From Timema cristinae (lineage: Eukaryota > Arthropoda > Insecta > Phasmatodea > Timematidae): a DNA stretch of 64,000 nt. The notes under the pieces are model-generated. The model was given only the letters and a program-made list of their open reading frames with translations. It was not told the DNA's origin and ran no database searches. Positions 31,590-44,254 of the stretch are shown here, piece by piece (position 1 is the first letter of the stretch; each line of letters starts with the position of its first letter). Location: NCBI GenBank assembly GCA_039000515.1, contig JBCFYV010000024.1, forward strand, positions 42,481,979-42,545,978. The letters run 5' to 3'. The position numbers and the translations under genes were made by a program.

Positions 31590-32540
31590 ACATCATTTGA
31601 CAAGGTTAATTAGTTTAAATATTTAGGAACAATTTTAACTAGCAATAATAATTTTAGATTGTAAATTATGAAAAGAATACAGTGGAGAAATGCACGCAAT
31701 TTCATGATAAGTCGTTGACATCTCACCTACTTTCAAAGAATGTAAAACTCTGAATATACAAAGCAATAATTTTTCCGGATACTCTCTATGGGTGTGAAAC
31801 ATAGTCTCTTACATTATATGACGAAAACAAATTTAGTGTCTTCGAAAACAAGGTGCTCAGAAAGATATTCGAACAGAAAATAAATTATCCTACTGGGGAG
31901 AAGGATGAGTTTACATAATGACGAGTTAAATATCTTTTACTCATTACAAGACGTTCTTAGAATAATCAAGTCTCGCATATTACAGTAGGCAGGCAGAACA
32001 TTCAGCGCGAATTGGAGAATCTAGAACCGTGTTAAGGGTAATGATTCGTACAAGGCCGTAGCCTACCAACAATTTCGGAGGGGGGAGGAGGGGGTTGGCG
32101 AGCACATACCCCAATTGCCGGAAGATAGAAGAAATTATAAATATTAAACTTCTCTAGAAGATCTCTGAAGTGCTTTTTATGGTAATACAGCCCCTTAATT
32201 TGTACTTGTGCCTTAATTTTGATATTGTTTGAACCATAAATAAAGCCTTATATTTTATTAATTAAATGTAGGAGGGCTTTAACTCCCAAAACCCGCCTAA
32301 CTACGGCTTTGGATTCATAAAACTCAATGGGAAGAGATTATTTGGAAGAGCTAGACGCAGATTAGAGGATAATATTAGAATAGACATGAAAGAGATAGGT
32401 GTAGTGAGGTGGACTGGGTAGAATTAGCTCAAGATAGGCATAGGGTGTGATGCGGGGGATTAGTTAGAATAACTCAAGATTGGGATAGGTCTAGTACTTT
32501 TATAAATGCAGCAAAGAGTTTTCGAGTTCCTAATGCCAAA
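31590..32540 (+). pseudogene. LINE ORF2 C-terminal remnant, second copy
   Basis: Scattered frames read FKYLGTILTSNN, DTLYGCETWSLTLYDENKF, FENKVLRKIFEQK, NDELNIFYSLQDVLRIIKS, and after an insertion GKRLFGRARRR-LEDNIRIDMK. The order and wording match the C-terminal region of an insect non-LTR retrotransposon ORF. Many stops and frameshifts. Confidence 0.85.
32047..32315. mobile_element. Possible MITE inserted in the LINE remnant
   Basis: Interrupts the LINE homology. The ends are imperfect inverted repeats, CAAGGCCGTAGCCTACC and (reverse) CCAAAGCCGTAGTTAGG, next to G-rich and C-rich blocks. No coding. Confidence 0.5.
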
Positions 32541-34479
32541 GAGAAAGCAAGTTACTATTATATTTAATACGTTAGCCTATGTGAACATTATTTATTTATT
32601 CAGTGTTTACAGGCCCGGTATCTTACAATCTTAAATCCGGGCGTTTTTCCACAACTTTTACTTAATTTACACAATTTTAATATGAATTTCCTTTTAACAT
32701 TACAACACATATTTTGGCTCTAGCCTATGTGAACAGTCTCTAAACGAGGATTTAAAAAAATCGTTTTAGAGTTTCTTCAATAAATATTGAAGTGCGATGT
32801 TTCAACTACCATTTCAATGGCCATCTTAAAATAATTAAATTATTTAAAACTTTGAAACCCAAACCCAATTGGCTCTTATTTAATCCGAGAAACATTCTTG
32901 TCAAATGTTCGAAAAGTTATAAATGTATAAATTTAATAAATATGGTTATCCTTTTAACACTTAAAATATTTAATTCAAACTATTCACAGTTGATTAAAAT
33001 TAATATTTGGTGAGGATTAAGGGCCGTTTTTAAAACACGAATAAAATATTATGTTTAAAAATGACAGTCAGACATGGACTCGAACTTGTGACCTTTGATT
33101 TATGATGATAATATTTTACCAGTGACCTTTTTAGGTTAATACTTAGCTTGGGGACATAATCCTATCATTCTATTTTAAAATGGTTTTTGCATTGTATTAC
33201 ATGTGTTTATTCTTTGATGTGCATATTTGGTATTTGCTTAAAACTTCTTTTTTTTTTCATTCATAAGTTAATAACGCGATTAGGTAAATGGCTTCACATG
33301 TGTGTCTACTTTAAATTTATATATTTAACGATGATTGCATTTTATGTCAATAAAAGTTTATTTTGTGTTTAAATATATCGCTACTATTAAAGCTCCCTGT
33401 GTTTTGTGAACGACTATCCTAACAATCTAAATACATATCATTCATAAATTCAAATGATAAAAATATGTTAAAATATAACCATAACAATACAAATCTGTAA
33501 AAACTAAAAAATAGTTTATAAATAATAGTTTCATCAAAACCAAACAGCTTAAAAAAATAATTTTTAATATAAAAATAATATTAAATACAACTTGGCAAAG
33601 TTTTGTGCTAATTTCATAGCTTTTTCCTTATAACAATTTTTAAAGGAATTCAGAAAAATGTAATTTCTTAAAAGTGGAATTTGCACTATTAACAATAAAT
33701 TATGTTTACTTCTTATAATAATTATTGTGAGACACGTAAAAGTCAGTTATTTAATAAATAGTTTGTTATTTCAATATATGTTCATTCTCCAAATGAAGGT
33801 ATATGAAGGTATAAAAATTTCGCCACATTAATAAAAGTTCATGGTAAGGTGACATTAACTAAATTTAATTTGCTAATACACTTCACACAAAATGTCACTT
33901 TACCAAAATCAAATTGAATAAATAGAAACAAAGATCTAGTCATCCTAAAACACTTAAGATCATGTTTTGATAAGAACAGAAGAGAACATTTTAAGATGGC
34001 CGTTTTAGTGGTATTAAACCATGACATGTAGGTGACTGAGAAAATCGTTTATATTTCATGTAATTCTGACAACTATAATTTATAAATATAATATTTTATA
34101 GATTTTAAAACATTACTCAACCTGCGTATGGGCAAGGGAAAGGCTAATTTACTTTTACAAGAGAAATTTGATTAAATGATCTTGTTTTCACTCGAGTGAC
34201 TCAATTAACAAGTCATTAATCCTTTCGGATTTAATTAAATCGGGATAATACTGTGAGAGCTTATTTAGCTCCAAATATTTAATATCAAGGGAGATTATAA
34301 TCATTGGATCAATCGCAAATTAGCTGAAAAATTTAGTTTATTAAATCAGTTTCATAAAAATACATTTTTAACACCACTATATATTTTAAATATTCTCACT
34401 ATAGAGCCTACTTTATAAATTCTCTATTTTATTTTTCTTGACCCCTCGGAGAGAGAATTGTTTTGATCGTTAAAAAAAA
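32541..34479. other. Long AT-rich stretch
   Basis: No coding, SINE or tandem repeat except the short tRNA-like piece at 33060-33125. Confidence 0.45.
33060..33125 (-). repeat. tRNA-like SINE head, family G
   Basis: On the minus strand GTCACAAGTTCGAGTCCATG TCTGAC resembles a B box and 3' arm and is similar to the pair at 38150-38300. Confidence 0.45.
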
Positions 34480-34622
34480 ATTGAACTTGAGACGTTGATA
34501 AATGTCTACGTTTCGTAACCCCTTGAAGTCGAAAATGTTTTCTTCTCGATGCCTTCTGTCTGTATGTCTCTACCTCAACCTAGAACCGAAGCTATTTTAC
34601 CAATCGGGCTAATATATATATA
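34480..34622 (-). repeat. Dispersed repeat H, copy 3
   Basis: The minus strand reads AGCCCGATTGGTAAAATAGC, TAGGTTGAGGTAGAGACA and ACAGACAGAA, matching 44650-44715. Confidence 0.7.
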
Positions 34623-35926
34623 TATTGATTTTTGAAAAACATATTAATGGTTAATAAGGAAGCAAAACTAAACACGTTGCAAGGAATGCAGCTTTAAAGG
34701 AACAAGGGATTACAACCTAAAATGAATTCAATTTTACAACTCTTTCATTTATGTTAAAATTCTTTATTTATAGTTTTTTTTTTTATTTTATTCCCGTTCA
34801 ATGTGGAACAATTAACATTTCATGATAAAACTTTATTTTATATCATTGGATAAAAATGCAATTAACTAAAAGATCACAATTTTAATCATTTTTAACGTGT
34901 TTATAACTTTTAGATGTTGCTAGAATTTAAATCTTTGTTTATGTGTTCATCTAAATGATATTGAATTGTACCAAACTTTTTCATGAACTTATATATTGAT
35001 GCCTTTACGGTTCTTACATAGATCATATATCTCTATATTTATTTATACTAGATTGACATATTATTAACGTTACTTAAAATTAATTGTTCTACTTAATTAT
35101 ATATATGGTTTACACAAGGTTCCCTTGAGTGTTTTTTTAATTAGATATACATTAACATATACATATATACGTATAATCCTAAAAATAAGGGTAATTTACT
35201 GTGGGTGAAATGAGAAAAAATAGATTTTTTCAAAATCTGCTATTGTAATTATTTTGATTCAATTTGTATCAATGTATTGTTTAACATTACAAACATCATA
35301 GAAACTCTCTTTTCCTTTTCCACATTAAAAGGAATTTAAGAAAAGTTACAAAAGCTGAAACATTCCAATTTTAGTCATATATTCATAATTGAGATATGAA
35401 ATAATTGGTCTTAGTGAAGTTGTTATATTATTAAAAATAAAAATATCTTATTCAGAATAAGTTTTTATAATACAAATTAATAGCTTTGAGCTATAAGCAA
35501 ATATTAATATATTTGTTCAGCTCTTTGAAAACAGAAATTTTTATTATTATGTTCTTTGGTGGACAAATATTTTCCTTTTTTCTCTCTATTTCTATGACTC
35601 TGTATATTATTTTATGTATGTTGTTCGGTGGAGTGTTACTGCAACAATGTTATTTATTTTCGTCTCACATATCTTACGAGTTTTAGTATTTTTTTTTATT
35701 TCAAGTTAAAAGAGAATGTCTTTACGATGCACTGTGTATCAGGGGAGACCACACATGAGGGGGTCCAGGGTCCGGACCCCTCCCCCCTGGCGAACATGAA
35801 GTATAAAGCCTATAAATATAAAGCAATGATTATCAATGTTAAATCACAATAAACTCTAAAGCAGTGGTTTAAAATAGCCCAATATCTCAATACAGTCTGT
35901 GTGTATATAGCCTCGTACATCATTAT
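34623..35926. other. AT-rich stretch, nothing recognised
   Basis: A short G/C patch near 35758-35785 contains GGGTCCGGACCC, a small palindrome. A few short open frames lack any family feature. Confidence 0.4.
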
Positions 35927-36189
35927 CATTAACACCTCGTCTTACTACCCGTTCGGGTTAAACTCACTAACACTAATGTGATGATAGGATGATTGTGAGA
36001 TGAAATGTAAGACCTATAGCTTAACGTAGGATCCGAACCACGGTGGAGGCCTGGCATTCCCCACATTCACAAGATGTCTTTCAGAGGTGAAGGAAGGGCT
36101 TGGCAATCAGATAAATCTGTGCCGGGACCAGGATTAACCCCGGACTCCAGCACCTAGTCTGACATCTTACCCTTAGACCACCAGGTCAC
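35927..36189 (-). mobile_element. SINE family A, full length
   Basis: TAACACCTCGTCTTACTACC to GACCACCAGGTCACC in reverse, with several small deletions. Confidence 0.9.
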
Positions 36190-36342
36190 CCATCTCATTA
36201 AGTAATTTGTTCAAAGTATTAGTCTTATACGAGTAATTGGATTGACTATTAAATTAAACATTTATAATTCAATCTACTAATAGTTTCCGACCTCTAAGAA
36301 AATTATGAAGGTTTATAGTTTAATTATATTGTGTTTTTTTTC

Positions 36343-36591
36343 TTAGCATCCCGTTCTACTACCCTTTTTGTTAAACGCGAATGTACTTTACAAATGACGT
36401 TAATAGTTTTTAGGATGAGGTAAGGGTATATTTATAGGAAGTGTATCATCATTTGCGTGAAGGGATAGTGGAAAAACATTTCATAAAAACCTCAGTACAC
36501 CCGACTGAGATTCAAACCTCGGTTTCCCCATCATCAACAGTCTAATCTGATGTGAGAGTGACGTCTTGGACCGTGCGGCCACGAAGTGGGT
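36343..36591 (-). mobile_element. SINE family C copy
   Basis: TTAGCATCCCGTTCTACTAC to GTGCGGCCACGAAGTGGG in reverse. Confidence 0.83.
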
Positions 36592-37248
36592 TAGTTATCC
36601 TTTACCAAAATAATGAGTGAAACTAAATCTTTTAGACTATACAATATAGCCATCATTTTTTTGTCTAAAATCACACCTGCTGACTATGCGGACAGTATAA
36701 CTGACAACCTTATCCGTCGTTCAACAAACTAACCAGTGGCGTGTCGGGAATGTTGAACGGTAATCAGAGCTTGCTAAAACAATAACTGTGATATTTTCTC
36801 TCCCATTCTATCCCCATTTGACCGATCATATTTAAGTTCCGTTCTACATGTAATGTTCTTTACGTTACAGTTTAAACTAATCATGCTTACCCTGGCAACA
36901 CTCCATGACACGTCACTGAATATAGTATCTAACTTACCCTTTTTCAAGGAAATCATCCATCTAACAAGGGCCTCCATCAAGACATTTTAAGTCTTAGAAG
37001 TGCCATAAAACACGGCTAACTTTAACGAGCGAATGTGACCCTTACTCCCTAAAACCCCTTTTCCCGCGAAGCAAAGACTCTTGATGTTTATCGTGTAGGG
37101 GTTGAAGGATTTAACAAAGGTTGTATCCTTCCGCTAACCACCCACGCTCCAGCCGTGAAATATGAGGCGAAGAGGTTGTGTAGCACACGATATATGACCA
37201 GGTGACACATCTTTGCTCCCCCATTTGACTTCTATTAGACAGTTCTTA
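36592..37248. other. Non-coding, nothing recognised
   Basis: A 68-codon open frame on the minus strand (36774-36980) shows no recognisable feature. Confidence 0.35.
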
Positions 37249-37453
37249 CAATCCCATTTTCATAGGAAGACATGACAGTAAGAAGTTCTTTCACATATTC
37301 ATACGTCAAGTCACATGATATAGAGTTGACACATTTTATAAATATTATCAATACCTATGAAATGGAATTAATGTAAAATGTCATCAAATTTGATCGCAAA
37401 AATATATTTTAGTATAATTTTAAAAGATCCTTCCTTATAAAATTGGACTATAT
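37249..37453. mobile_element. MITE L, copy 2
   Basis: Ends ACAATCCCATTTTCATAGGAAG and CCTTCCTTATAAAATTGGAC are inverted repeats. The interior has CATACGTCAAGTCACATGAT and AATATTATCAATACCTATG as in copy 1. Confidence 0.75.
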
Positions 37454-37514
37454 ACATCTTGGCTTTCTAAGGTCTACCACTAGCACCCATCCATTTAGGC
37501 ACCTACCCATGCTC

Positions 37515-37710
37515 TAAGTCTTACTACCCCTCCGATATATCAGATTATTCATTCCATTGAGGTAGGGATGAGTAAAGTAGGATTTAGAGGAAGTGTACCC
37601 ACATTTGAGTTAAAGCATATTGGATAACAATTAATGGAAATTTACATCAGCACATCCGGCCCCTTGGTATCAATCTGGAACTATACATCCACTCCTAATG
37701 TCATGATCGG
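37515..37710 (-). mobile_element. SINE family C, degenerate
   Basis: AAGTCTTACTACCCCTCCGA, TTAGAGGAAGTGTACCCACA and CACATCCGGCCCCTTGG are seen in reverse. Confidence 0.65.
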
Positions 37711-37929
37711 CACCATCTTTCTACCAAAATTAATGAACTAAAAGTATATAATATAGGTCCCCCCCTCATCGAGGATCAAACTAGGATTTCCTATACTTGT
37801 GGTGGTTCACACTAACCACTGCCCCACTATGACAACTGGAAGTGATTTTCTTTGAAATAGTAAAAATATCTTGAAAGTATTTGAGATTTTGATGTGATTG
37901 TATATTATATATATCTTAGGTTTATTATA

Positions 37930-38060
37930 AAGATGGCTAAAACCCACTATTTTACGAATCTGAATCTCGAATCCGAATATTCATTTAAATTTAAATCCCA
38001 AATCTCCAATTCGAATCCGAATCTTTGTAAAACATTATGAATCTCAGAGGAAATATAAAA
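37930..38060. repeat. GAATC-rich segment
   Basis: GAATCTGAATCTCGAATCCGAATAT and related GAATCC words recur, again near 38575-38600. Class unknown. Confidence 0.3.
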
Positions 38061-38149
38061 TGTAATATCGATAAAGTAATTAAATGTTAGCATTTTTCTT
38101 AAAATCCATTCATTATAATATTCATAGATAATATTATTTAAATTGAAAA

Positions 38150-38218
38150 ATTACGTTGGACATGGGAATCGAACGTGGGAACACAAATGCTCTTGCCACT
38201 GAGCTATCCAGAATTCAT
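38150..38218 (-). repeat. tRNA-like SINE head, family G, inverted partner 1
   Basis: The minus strand reads GGATAGCTCAGTGGCAAGAG then ACGTTCGATTCCCATG. The A-to-B box distance is about 13 nt too short for a tRNA gene. Confidence 0.6.
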
Positions 38219-38227
38219 CTCTTCCTC

Positions 38228-38300
38228 TGGATATCTCCGTGGTAAGTCTGTGGTGTATTAAGTCAAAGATCACGGGTTCAATTCCCGTGTCAATGTGTCA
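38228..38300 (+). repeat. tRNA-like SINE head, family G, inverted partner 2
   Basis: GGATATCTCCGTGGTAAGTC then CACGGGTTCAATTCCCGTG, a good T-arm, but D and acceptor stems do not form. Head-to-head with 38150-38218. Both sides continue into AATTGAAAAAT-like sequence. Confidence 0.55.
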
Positions 38301-38899
38301 TTTTTTCAATTTTTAATTTATTTATTTTTCAATTTAAAGACATATGGTATTTAGTTGTGACCCTATCTACTTAACAAATATAATAGCTTGCTTATTCAAT
38401 CCATCAGTCATACATCAGTTACGTGTTAATTTACTGATCTGAGTCCTGATTGTTGAGCTTATCCCAATAGTTTTGGGGATTTTGAATCACAAATAGTAAG
38501 TATTTGAGAGCTTTAAAACAAATTTCATTTGAATTTTTTTATAAATTATTTTTAAGGATTTGAGACTGATATATTCTCGAATCCTCTAAGGATTCAAGGC
38601 ACCCCTTGCTTGGTTATTATTATTATTTTTATAATTAAGTGGTATAACAAAGTGGATATAGTTCGTTGTTCTCTGGACAATGTCGTTGGGCAACACAGAA
38701 GTGAGCAAAGTTAAATGATTCCTGAAATAGGTAGGACGAAATGGTTGGAAGGATGAAAATACGGGACCAGCTTTCAGCGCTGGGTATCAGCATGCAACGC
38801 ACACTAAGGACCCCCCTTAACCTCCACCCCCCCACGCATCACCCCCCCCCCCGCTTTAAAGGTAGTGCAGGAGCACTTCATGGAATGGTTCGATTCCCT
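38301..38899. other. Non-coding with a C-rich patch
   Basis: C runs lie near 38828-38852. Nothing coding. Confidence 0.4.
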
Positions 38900-39112
38900 G
38901 AAACCCTCTTCGGCGACCGCATGGTCTAAACCCAAAGGCTTCAAGGGAAAGAAACCAGCTTCGGTGATCAAATTGTCTAAGGTATCAGTCTCGCATTAGA
39001 TTGGATTACTGATGACGGGGATATTGAGGTTCGAATCTTTGTCGGGTTGTCACTCCAGACAAACACGAGTACATTTCCTTTAAAACTCAACTTTCCTCGT
39101 CCTTAACATATA
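38900..39112 (+). mobile_element. SINE family C, head fragment followed by a second C copy
   Basis: 38900-38931 has CTCTTCGGCGACCGCATGGT CTAA alone. 38955-39112 repeats a diverged head (CAGCTTCGGTGATCAAATTG), GAGGTTCGAATC and a shortened body. Confidence 0.72.
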
Positions 39113-39708
39113 AAACAAATAGAGAAATATGCAGACAAAAATAAAAGTCAAAGCAAATTGTTTAGGAGATTATCTTCAAATCTAATGGAAGTATAAAACA
39201 ATTTGAAATTAATTTATTTTTTGTTTTAAACATCAACCTTCCCCAAAGACATGACCAGCAGCTTAAGAAACAGCGAATAACATGTGGGTGACAAGATCTA
39301 TTGTCTTAGAGTTTTTCTGAGTATCTTTTTTTTTTTTCTAATAAAGTAGAAATAACTTTCTCATTGTGATGTTTAAAAAAAAAAAAAAAAAAAAAGTTTT
39401 CTTTCGGCCGTTTAAAACGTTTGTATCATGAAAAGCAAGCTCATGACGTCATAAGCGCGCAATCCGGACAATTTCCCGCGAGAGATAAACCGGACGGTGG
39501 AAATAACAATCGTATGTAAGAAACAGACCATGCGTCAAAATTAAACCAAGATTTACGAGAAAACTTGGAACAAATAAATCTGAAACTTTTTTTTTCTTAA
39601 ATGTGCTGGCTGTACTTTAAGGTAAAGAAATGCCTGATTTAAGAATGTTCAACGGAAATAACATAGTATTTTATACTTTTTTTGTTGTTGATATTCTTCA
39701 TTATTATT
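39113..39708. other. Non-coding with poly-T and poly-A tracts
   Basis: T run near 39328 and A run near 39375. Nothing else. Confidence 0.4.
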
Positions 39709-39970
39709 TTTTAGCACTGAGTATTACTACGCGTTCTGGCTAGATTCGTATGAAGGACTACTAACTACGCCAATGTGCTAGGAATGAGTAAGGCTGAATT
39801 TTTAGGAGGTGTACCCGTATTTGTGTGGAGGAGAGTAAAAATTAATTATTTGGTAAGCAAAAAAATCCTCAGTACACCCGGCCTGGATCAAACCCTGATC
39901 TCCCCATCATCGGTAGTCCATTCTATTGCAACAGTGACGCCTTATTGCATTCATCCATTGAAGTAGGCGA
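39709..39970 (-). mobile_element. SINE family C copy
   Basis: TTAGCACTGAGTATTACTAC tail, CAGTACACCCGGCCTGGAT and the GTGACGCCTTATTGC head are in reverse. Confidence 0.8.
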
Positions 39971-40629
39971 TTTTACAAATTTCGTTAGGGTGTAGCAAAA
40001 TATAATTTTAAGAAATATCGGTAGTTGATAATTTTCCATAATTTTATTACTTTAGGTATTTGAAAAAATAAAACTTTAAATTATTTCAGGAAAATTCCAT
40101 ATTAAAAAAAAGTCTCTGCCTTTTCGTGTTGGGGGATTTAACAGTGAAACCCTACAGGTATAACTCTATCTCGTCCTTTACAACCTCCCCCCCCCCCCCC
40201 CAAGCACCCCTTGCCAAAAATATTCTGGATATAGTTCTGCCGGTTTTTCCCTACCTAACAAACATTTCGCGGCTCCAACAACCAATCGATACCGACCCAA
40301 GTGTTTAGAGGAAAACTCATTTGCTAGCTCATACTTTTTTTTTTTCACAGTTAACTTTATGAAGATTACTTTATTAAAAAACTTATTAAAAATCGATCCG
40401 TTTGACCTATTACCGGAATAGCGAACCAAACTTTAGAAAGCGGGAAGTAGTTTTGTTACCCCTCGCACCAAATTGGGCTTACTTAGTACACTTTTGGGTT
40501 GCATATGTAAAAGTTGACGTTGAAGTGTGAACCTTTAGCTCGGACCCAACCAGTACACTAGGGTGGTTTTTAAAATTATATTGTTCGATAGAGGGGAAAT
40601 ATAAAACATGTTTAGATCAAACTTGGTCT
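39971..40629. other. Non-coding, C tract
   Basis: A run of about 16 C lies near 40187-40201. Short open frames across it are not convincing. Confidence 0.4.
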
Positions 40630-40632
40630 AAG

Positions 40633-40689
<57 letters not shown>

Positions 40690-40726
40690 TTTAGCACCGC
40701 GTCTTACTACCCGTTCGGGTTATACC
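40630..40726 (-). mobile_element. SINE tail-only insertion with AAT run
   Basis: An AAT run of about 18 units is followed by only the last 37 or so bases of the shared SINE tail (TTTAGCACCGCGTCTTACTA CCCGTTCGGGTTATAC), then unrelated DNA. Confidence 0.85.
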
Positions 40727-40774
40727 TAGGTCTAATATACTTTCTCATCTTAAAAAAACCACTCTACAACTTAT

Positions 40775-40985
40775 CTTAATAATGTATAAATATATATATG
40801 TATAAATATCGTATTTTATATGCATATATATATGAATATCATATACGTATATACATCCAAATGTATATGCATCTGCGTATATATGTATATATAAATGTAT
40901 ATACACATATATATTCATATATATTAATATATAATATATATAATAATGTTATATATACATTTATATGTGTGCAGATATAAAAATA
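40775..40985. repeat. TA-rich degenerate microsatellite
   Basis: Mixed TATATGTATA and CATATATA units. Confidence 0.85.
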
Positions 40986-41009
40986 TGTGTAAATAAAACT
41001 TGCAAGTAT

Positions 41010-41255
41010 TAGCACCTCACTGCATTGGTCTAAGGTGTCATAACGAAATAGATTAGACTGGCGATGACAGGGAGATCGGAGTTCGAGTCCCGGCTGGGTG
41101 TATTGAGGTTGGTTTCACCTAAGTGTTTTTCATTTTCTCTCCGTGAAACTGTGGATACACTTATTTTAATTCAACCTTCCTCATTCCTAGTACATTATTG
41201 TAATTAGTACATATGGCCTATGTGTAAAGCCTAAACGGTTAGTAAGACACTTTTT
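41010..41255 (+). mobile_element. SINE family C copy
   Basis: CACTGCATTGGTCTAAGGTG, CGGAGTTCGAGTCCCGGCTG, body, and tail GGTTAGTAAGACAC. Confidence 0.8.
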
Positions 41256-42011
41256 TTTAAGTAGTAGCTTCACTGTACGTGAAGAATATCTGATCAAGGA
41301 AAATAATATTTAAAAAAATCAATAGAAAAAAAATTGTTGGAATCTTTTTGATGTCTTAAGAAGAGGGTTACATGTTGAATAATATCTATCAAAGAATTTT
41401 ATTAATAAAAATTACGTTCATAGCATATATGTTTTAAATGAAGAGATTCTCCAAATTGGTACCGATATTTTTATATTATTAAAACGATTTTACTAATTTT
41501 GTGAGTGCTTTATTCTAAGGGATGAATACACCTAAGAGGGTCAAATACCAGAACTGAATGTTCAAAGGTTTTGGATAATTACGAGTATGCTAAAGATAAA
41601 TTTATATTCTGTAAGAAGGGAAAGATGGCATCTTAATAATAATAATTGAGGAGTGATAAATCCTTTGTAAACTTTTTTTTATTAGAAATGAGTGTAGAAT
41701 TATTTCACTATTCTGGTACCTAGACTGACAGGTAAGTTTTTTTTGTCATGCTTCATTCCAAAATAAATTAATTGGATTCGGCATGAAGTTGTGTAATGTA
41801 AACAAAAAATTAACCGTCGGCATTTACGCATAGAACCAAATTACCTTGGGGTTTATGACCACTGTTGGTAATTTATATTAAATTATAACGTACAGTACCT
41901 CATTCAATAAATAATTACTCATGAAGGGGTCCCGTGTAAATAATAGGGCAACGCATAAGGGGGCATATGTTGGTTCGAACGATGTTTGGTTGACATTCGA
42001 CTAGATATTTT
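41256..42011. other. AT-rich stretch, nothing recognised
   Basis: No supported feature. Confidence 0.4.
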
Positions 42012-42025
42012 TTTAGCATCATATG

Positions 42026-42313
42026 GGTGACCTGGCGGTCTAGGGGTAAGGTGTCAGACTTCTGTGCTGGGGTCCGGGGTTCAATCCTCGGTCCCGGCAC
42101 AGATTTATCTAATTACCAAACCCTTCCTTCACCTTTGACAAGACATCTTATGAATGTGGGGAATGCCAGGCCTCCACCGTGGTTCGGATTCCACGTTAAA
42201 CTAGGTCCTCCATTTCATCTCAAAATCACCCTACCATTACACATTAGCGTAAGTGCGTATAACCCGAATGGGTAATAAGACGCGGTGCTAATAATAATAA
42301 TAATAATAATAAT
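42026..42313 (+). mobile_element. SINE family A nested in the tail of a SINE C
   Basis: Near-consensus copy with AAT tail. The 13-bp duplication TTTAGCATCATAT (42012-42024 and 42318-42330) is itself the start of the reversed C copy that follows. Confidence 0.95.
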
Positions 42314-42317
42314 AAAA

Positions 42318-42570
42318 TTTAGCATCATATCTTACTACCTGTTCGGATTTTACGCTTATGTAAAAATTAACCTAATGGTTTTAAGGATTATGGAGACTAT
42401 ATTTATAAAAAGTGTACTCACATTTACGTGGAGGGAGAGTGGAAAAACAATTTTTTGAAAAAGACCTCGGTACATCCGACCAAGATTCGAACCTTTATCT
42501 CCCCGTCCTCGGTAGTCTAGTCTACTGCGAGACTAATGACGTAGTCCATGAGACCACCGAAGTGGGTAAC
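42318..42570 (-). mobile_element. SINE family C copy, target of a SINE A
   Basis: TTTAGCATCATATCTTACTA to GAGACCACCGAAGTGGGT in reverse. Confidence 0.87.
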
Positions 42571-42973
42571 TTATTTAATTATCTTTTATCTCGATATTGA
42601 GGATTCTATTTCCTTTAATACCGTTGTTGGACTTACTTACTCCCTCAGTGTATCATGATGTTTACGAAAGAGGAATAAATCACTTGTTGCCATTTGACAC
42701 AATTTATTTCTGCAATATAACATTCTCAACTCTTGTTCATATTAAGTATACGTCATACATAGCTAGTGTGGAGACGGACCTTTGAGTGAAATTATCATCC
42801 GCCGATCCTGACGTTCGAAAGCTAACGGCCGAAAAGAAGCACTGTCCGTCACACTAAGTGAGTGTTGAATTAATGTTAAATATCCCTATATAGATTCATT
42901 TGAAAGATTTGTTTTCAGTACTTAAATGATACAAGACCTAATTGTTATTTATTTTATTAATATGAAATTATAC
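42571..42973. other. Non-coding, nothing recognised
   Basis: A 62-codon open frame at 42597-42785 has no recognisable feature. Confidence 0.35.
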
Positions 42974-43228
42974 CTGATTTGGTGGCCGCATGGTCTAACG
43001 CGCTACTATCGCAGTAGACTAAACTGTCGGTGACGGAGAGCTTGAAGTTCGAATCTCGGTCGGATGTACTTAGGGTGTTTTTCCCGAAATAGTTTTCCAC
43101 GCTCTCTCCCCACGAATTCGGGTACACTTTCTATAAATAAAGTGTTCCTAATTTCTAAAAACCTTTAACGTAGTTAGTACATAAGCGTTTAACCCTGACG
43201 AGTAGTAAGACGCGGTGCTGAAAAAAAC
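42974..43228 (+). mobile_element. SINE family C copy
   Basis: TTTGGTGGCCGCATGGTCTA, CTATCGCAGTAGACTAAACT, TTCGAATCTCGGTCGG, and tail AAGACGCGGTGCTGAAA. Confidence 0.9.
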
Positions 43229-43789
43229 TGTACGGAGCTCCACATGGACTTTCGCACTCTATTGTTTAAAAAATTGAAATATTTACTCATAACTCATAAA
43301 ATATGTGAATCAAAATAATATACACTAGCAAACCCAAGAATAAATTGCACTATCAATGTGTAAAACATTTTTTGAGTCGCGGTTTTCAATTTTATAATTT
43401 TATTTTTAAAGAATTAATGTCCTCAGTGGTATGTTTGGACCGATAAAGAAAAGATCAATGTTGGGTCCACAAGGGTCAACACTTTGTATTAAAATTTCGA
43501 ATTCCTGATATAAATTTTGACATTTTATTAGGTGTTGCACATCTTCATGTCATCGCATTGCTATTAAATTCCTCATTTATAAATTTTGAACAATAAAAAA
43601 ATTTAAATATTGACTATTAAGTCTAAAATGGATGTAAATCATTCTTGTACAAACATTTCTCCTAAGAGGTTTGAGAAAAATAACAAACTTTTTGAGAGAC
43701 TTACTTATACTTAATTACTCTATGGCATTGGAGAATTATTGCGTTACCACTCAAGTAGTATATCTTTACAACTAAATCTCACAAAATTG

Positions 43790-44240
43790 TATTAATATAT
43801 TTGCCAATCTCTAAGAAACTGTTGGTTTTATAAAAATATATTCTATATAAAAGTTTTTTATTTTTAATAGTACTACAATTTTGCAATGATAAATTATTTA
43901 GTATATCAAAAAGTTGCGGAGATACGTAAATTTCGGCTTTTGTAAAGTACCCTAAAAGTCATTTTCACGGGAGAGTGAAAATATTCATTTTATTTATAAT
44001 CTTAATCAACGCCTAGATACGAATTTTAATCAAAATCGTTAGAGCCAATTTTGAGAAAATATATTTTTTCTATTTTCGCCCTTTCTTAAACCACTCTTAA
44101 TTTTAAGTTTAAACAGACACACAGACAGTTGGCATTGCAAAGACAACTCTTTAGGGTTCGGGGGCTCATGAGACGTCGTCATCCATCAACATTTCAGGTT
44201 AGGTTTTTTTCACGGTCGCAATATTTTACCTTGAATGTTC
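43790..44240 (+). repeat. Repeat H, tandem copy 1
   Basis: Shares with the next copy TTAATATATTTGC, TTGGTTTTATAAAAATAT, GCGGAGATACG, AATCAAAATCGTTAGAGCC, ACTCTTAATTTTA, ACAGACA and a TTTAGGGTTCGGG-like end. Confidence 0.75.
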
Positions 44241-44254
44241 GAAAAGTTAAAATA

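Noticed and set aside
38140..38310. Candidate tRNA genes
   Set aside because: A and B boxes are present, but one has too short a spacing and the other lacks D and acceptor stems. Both look like SINE heads.
42027..42275. 82-codon open frame
   Set aside because: It is the interior of a SINE A. The same peptide recurs in other A copies such as 60719-60940.
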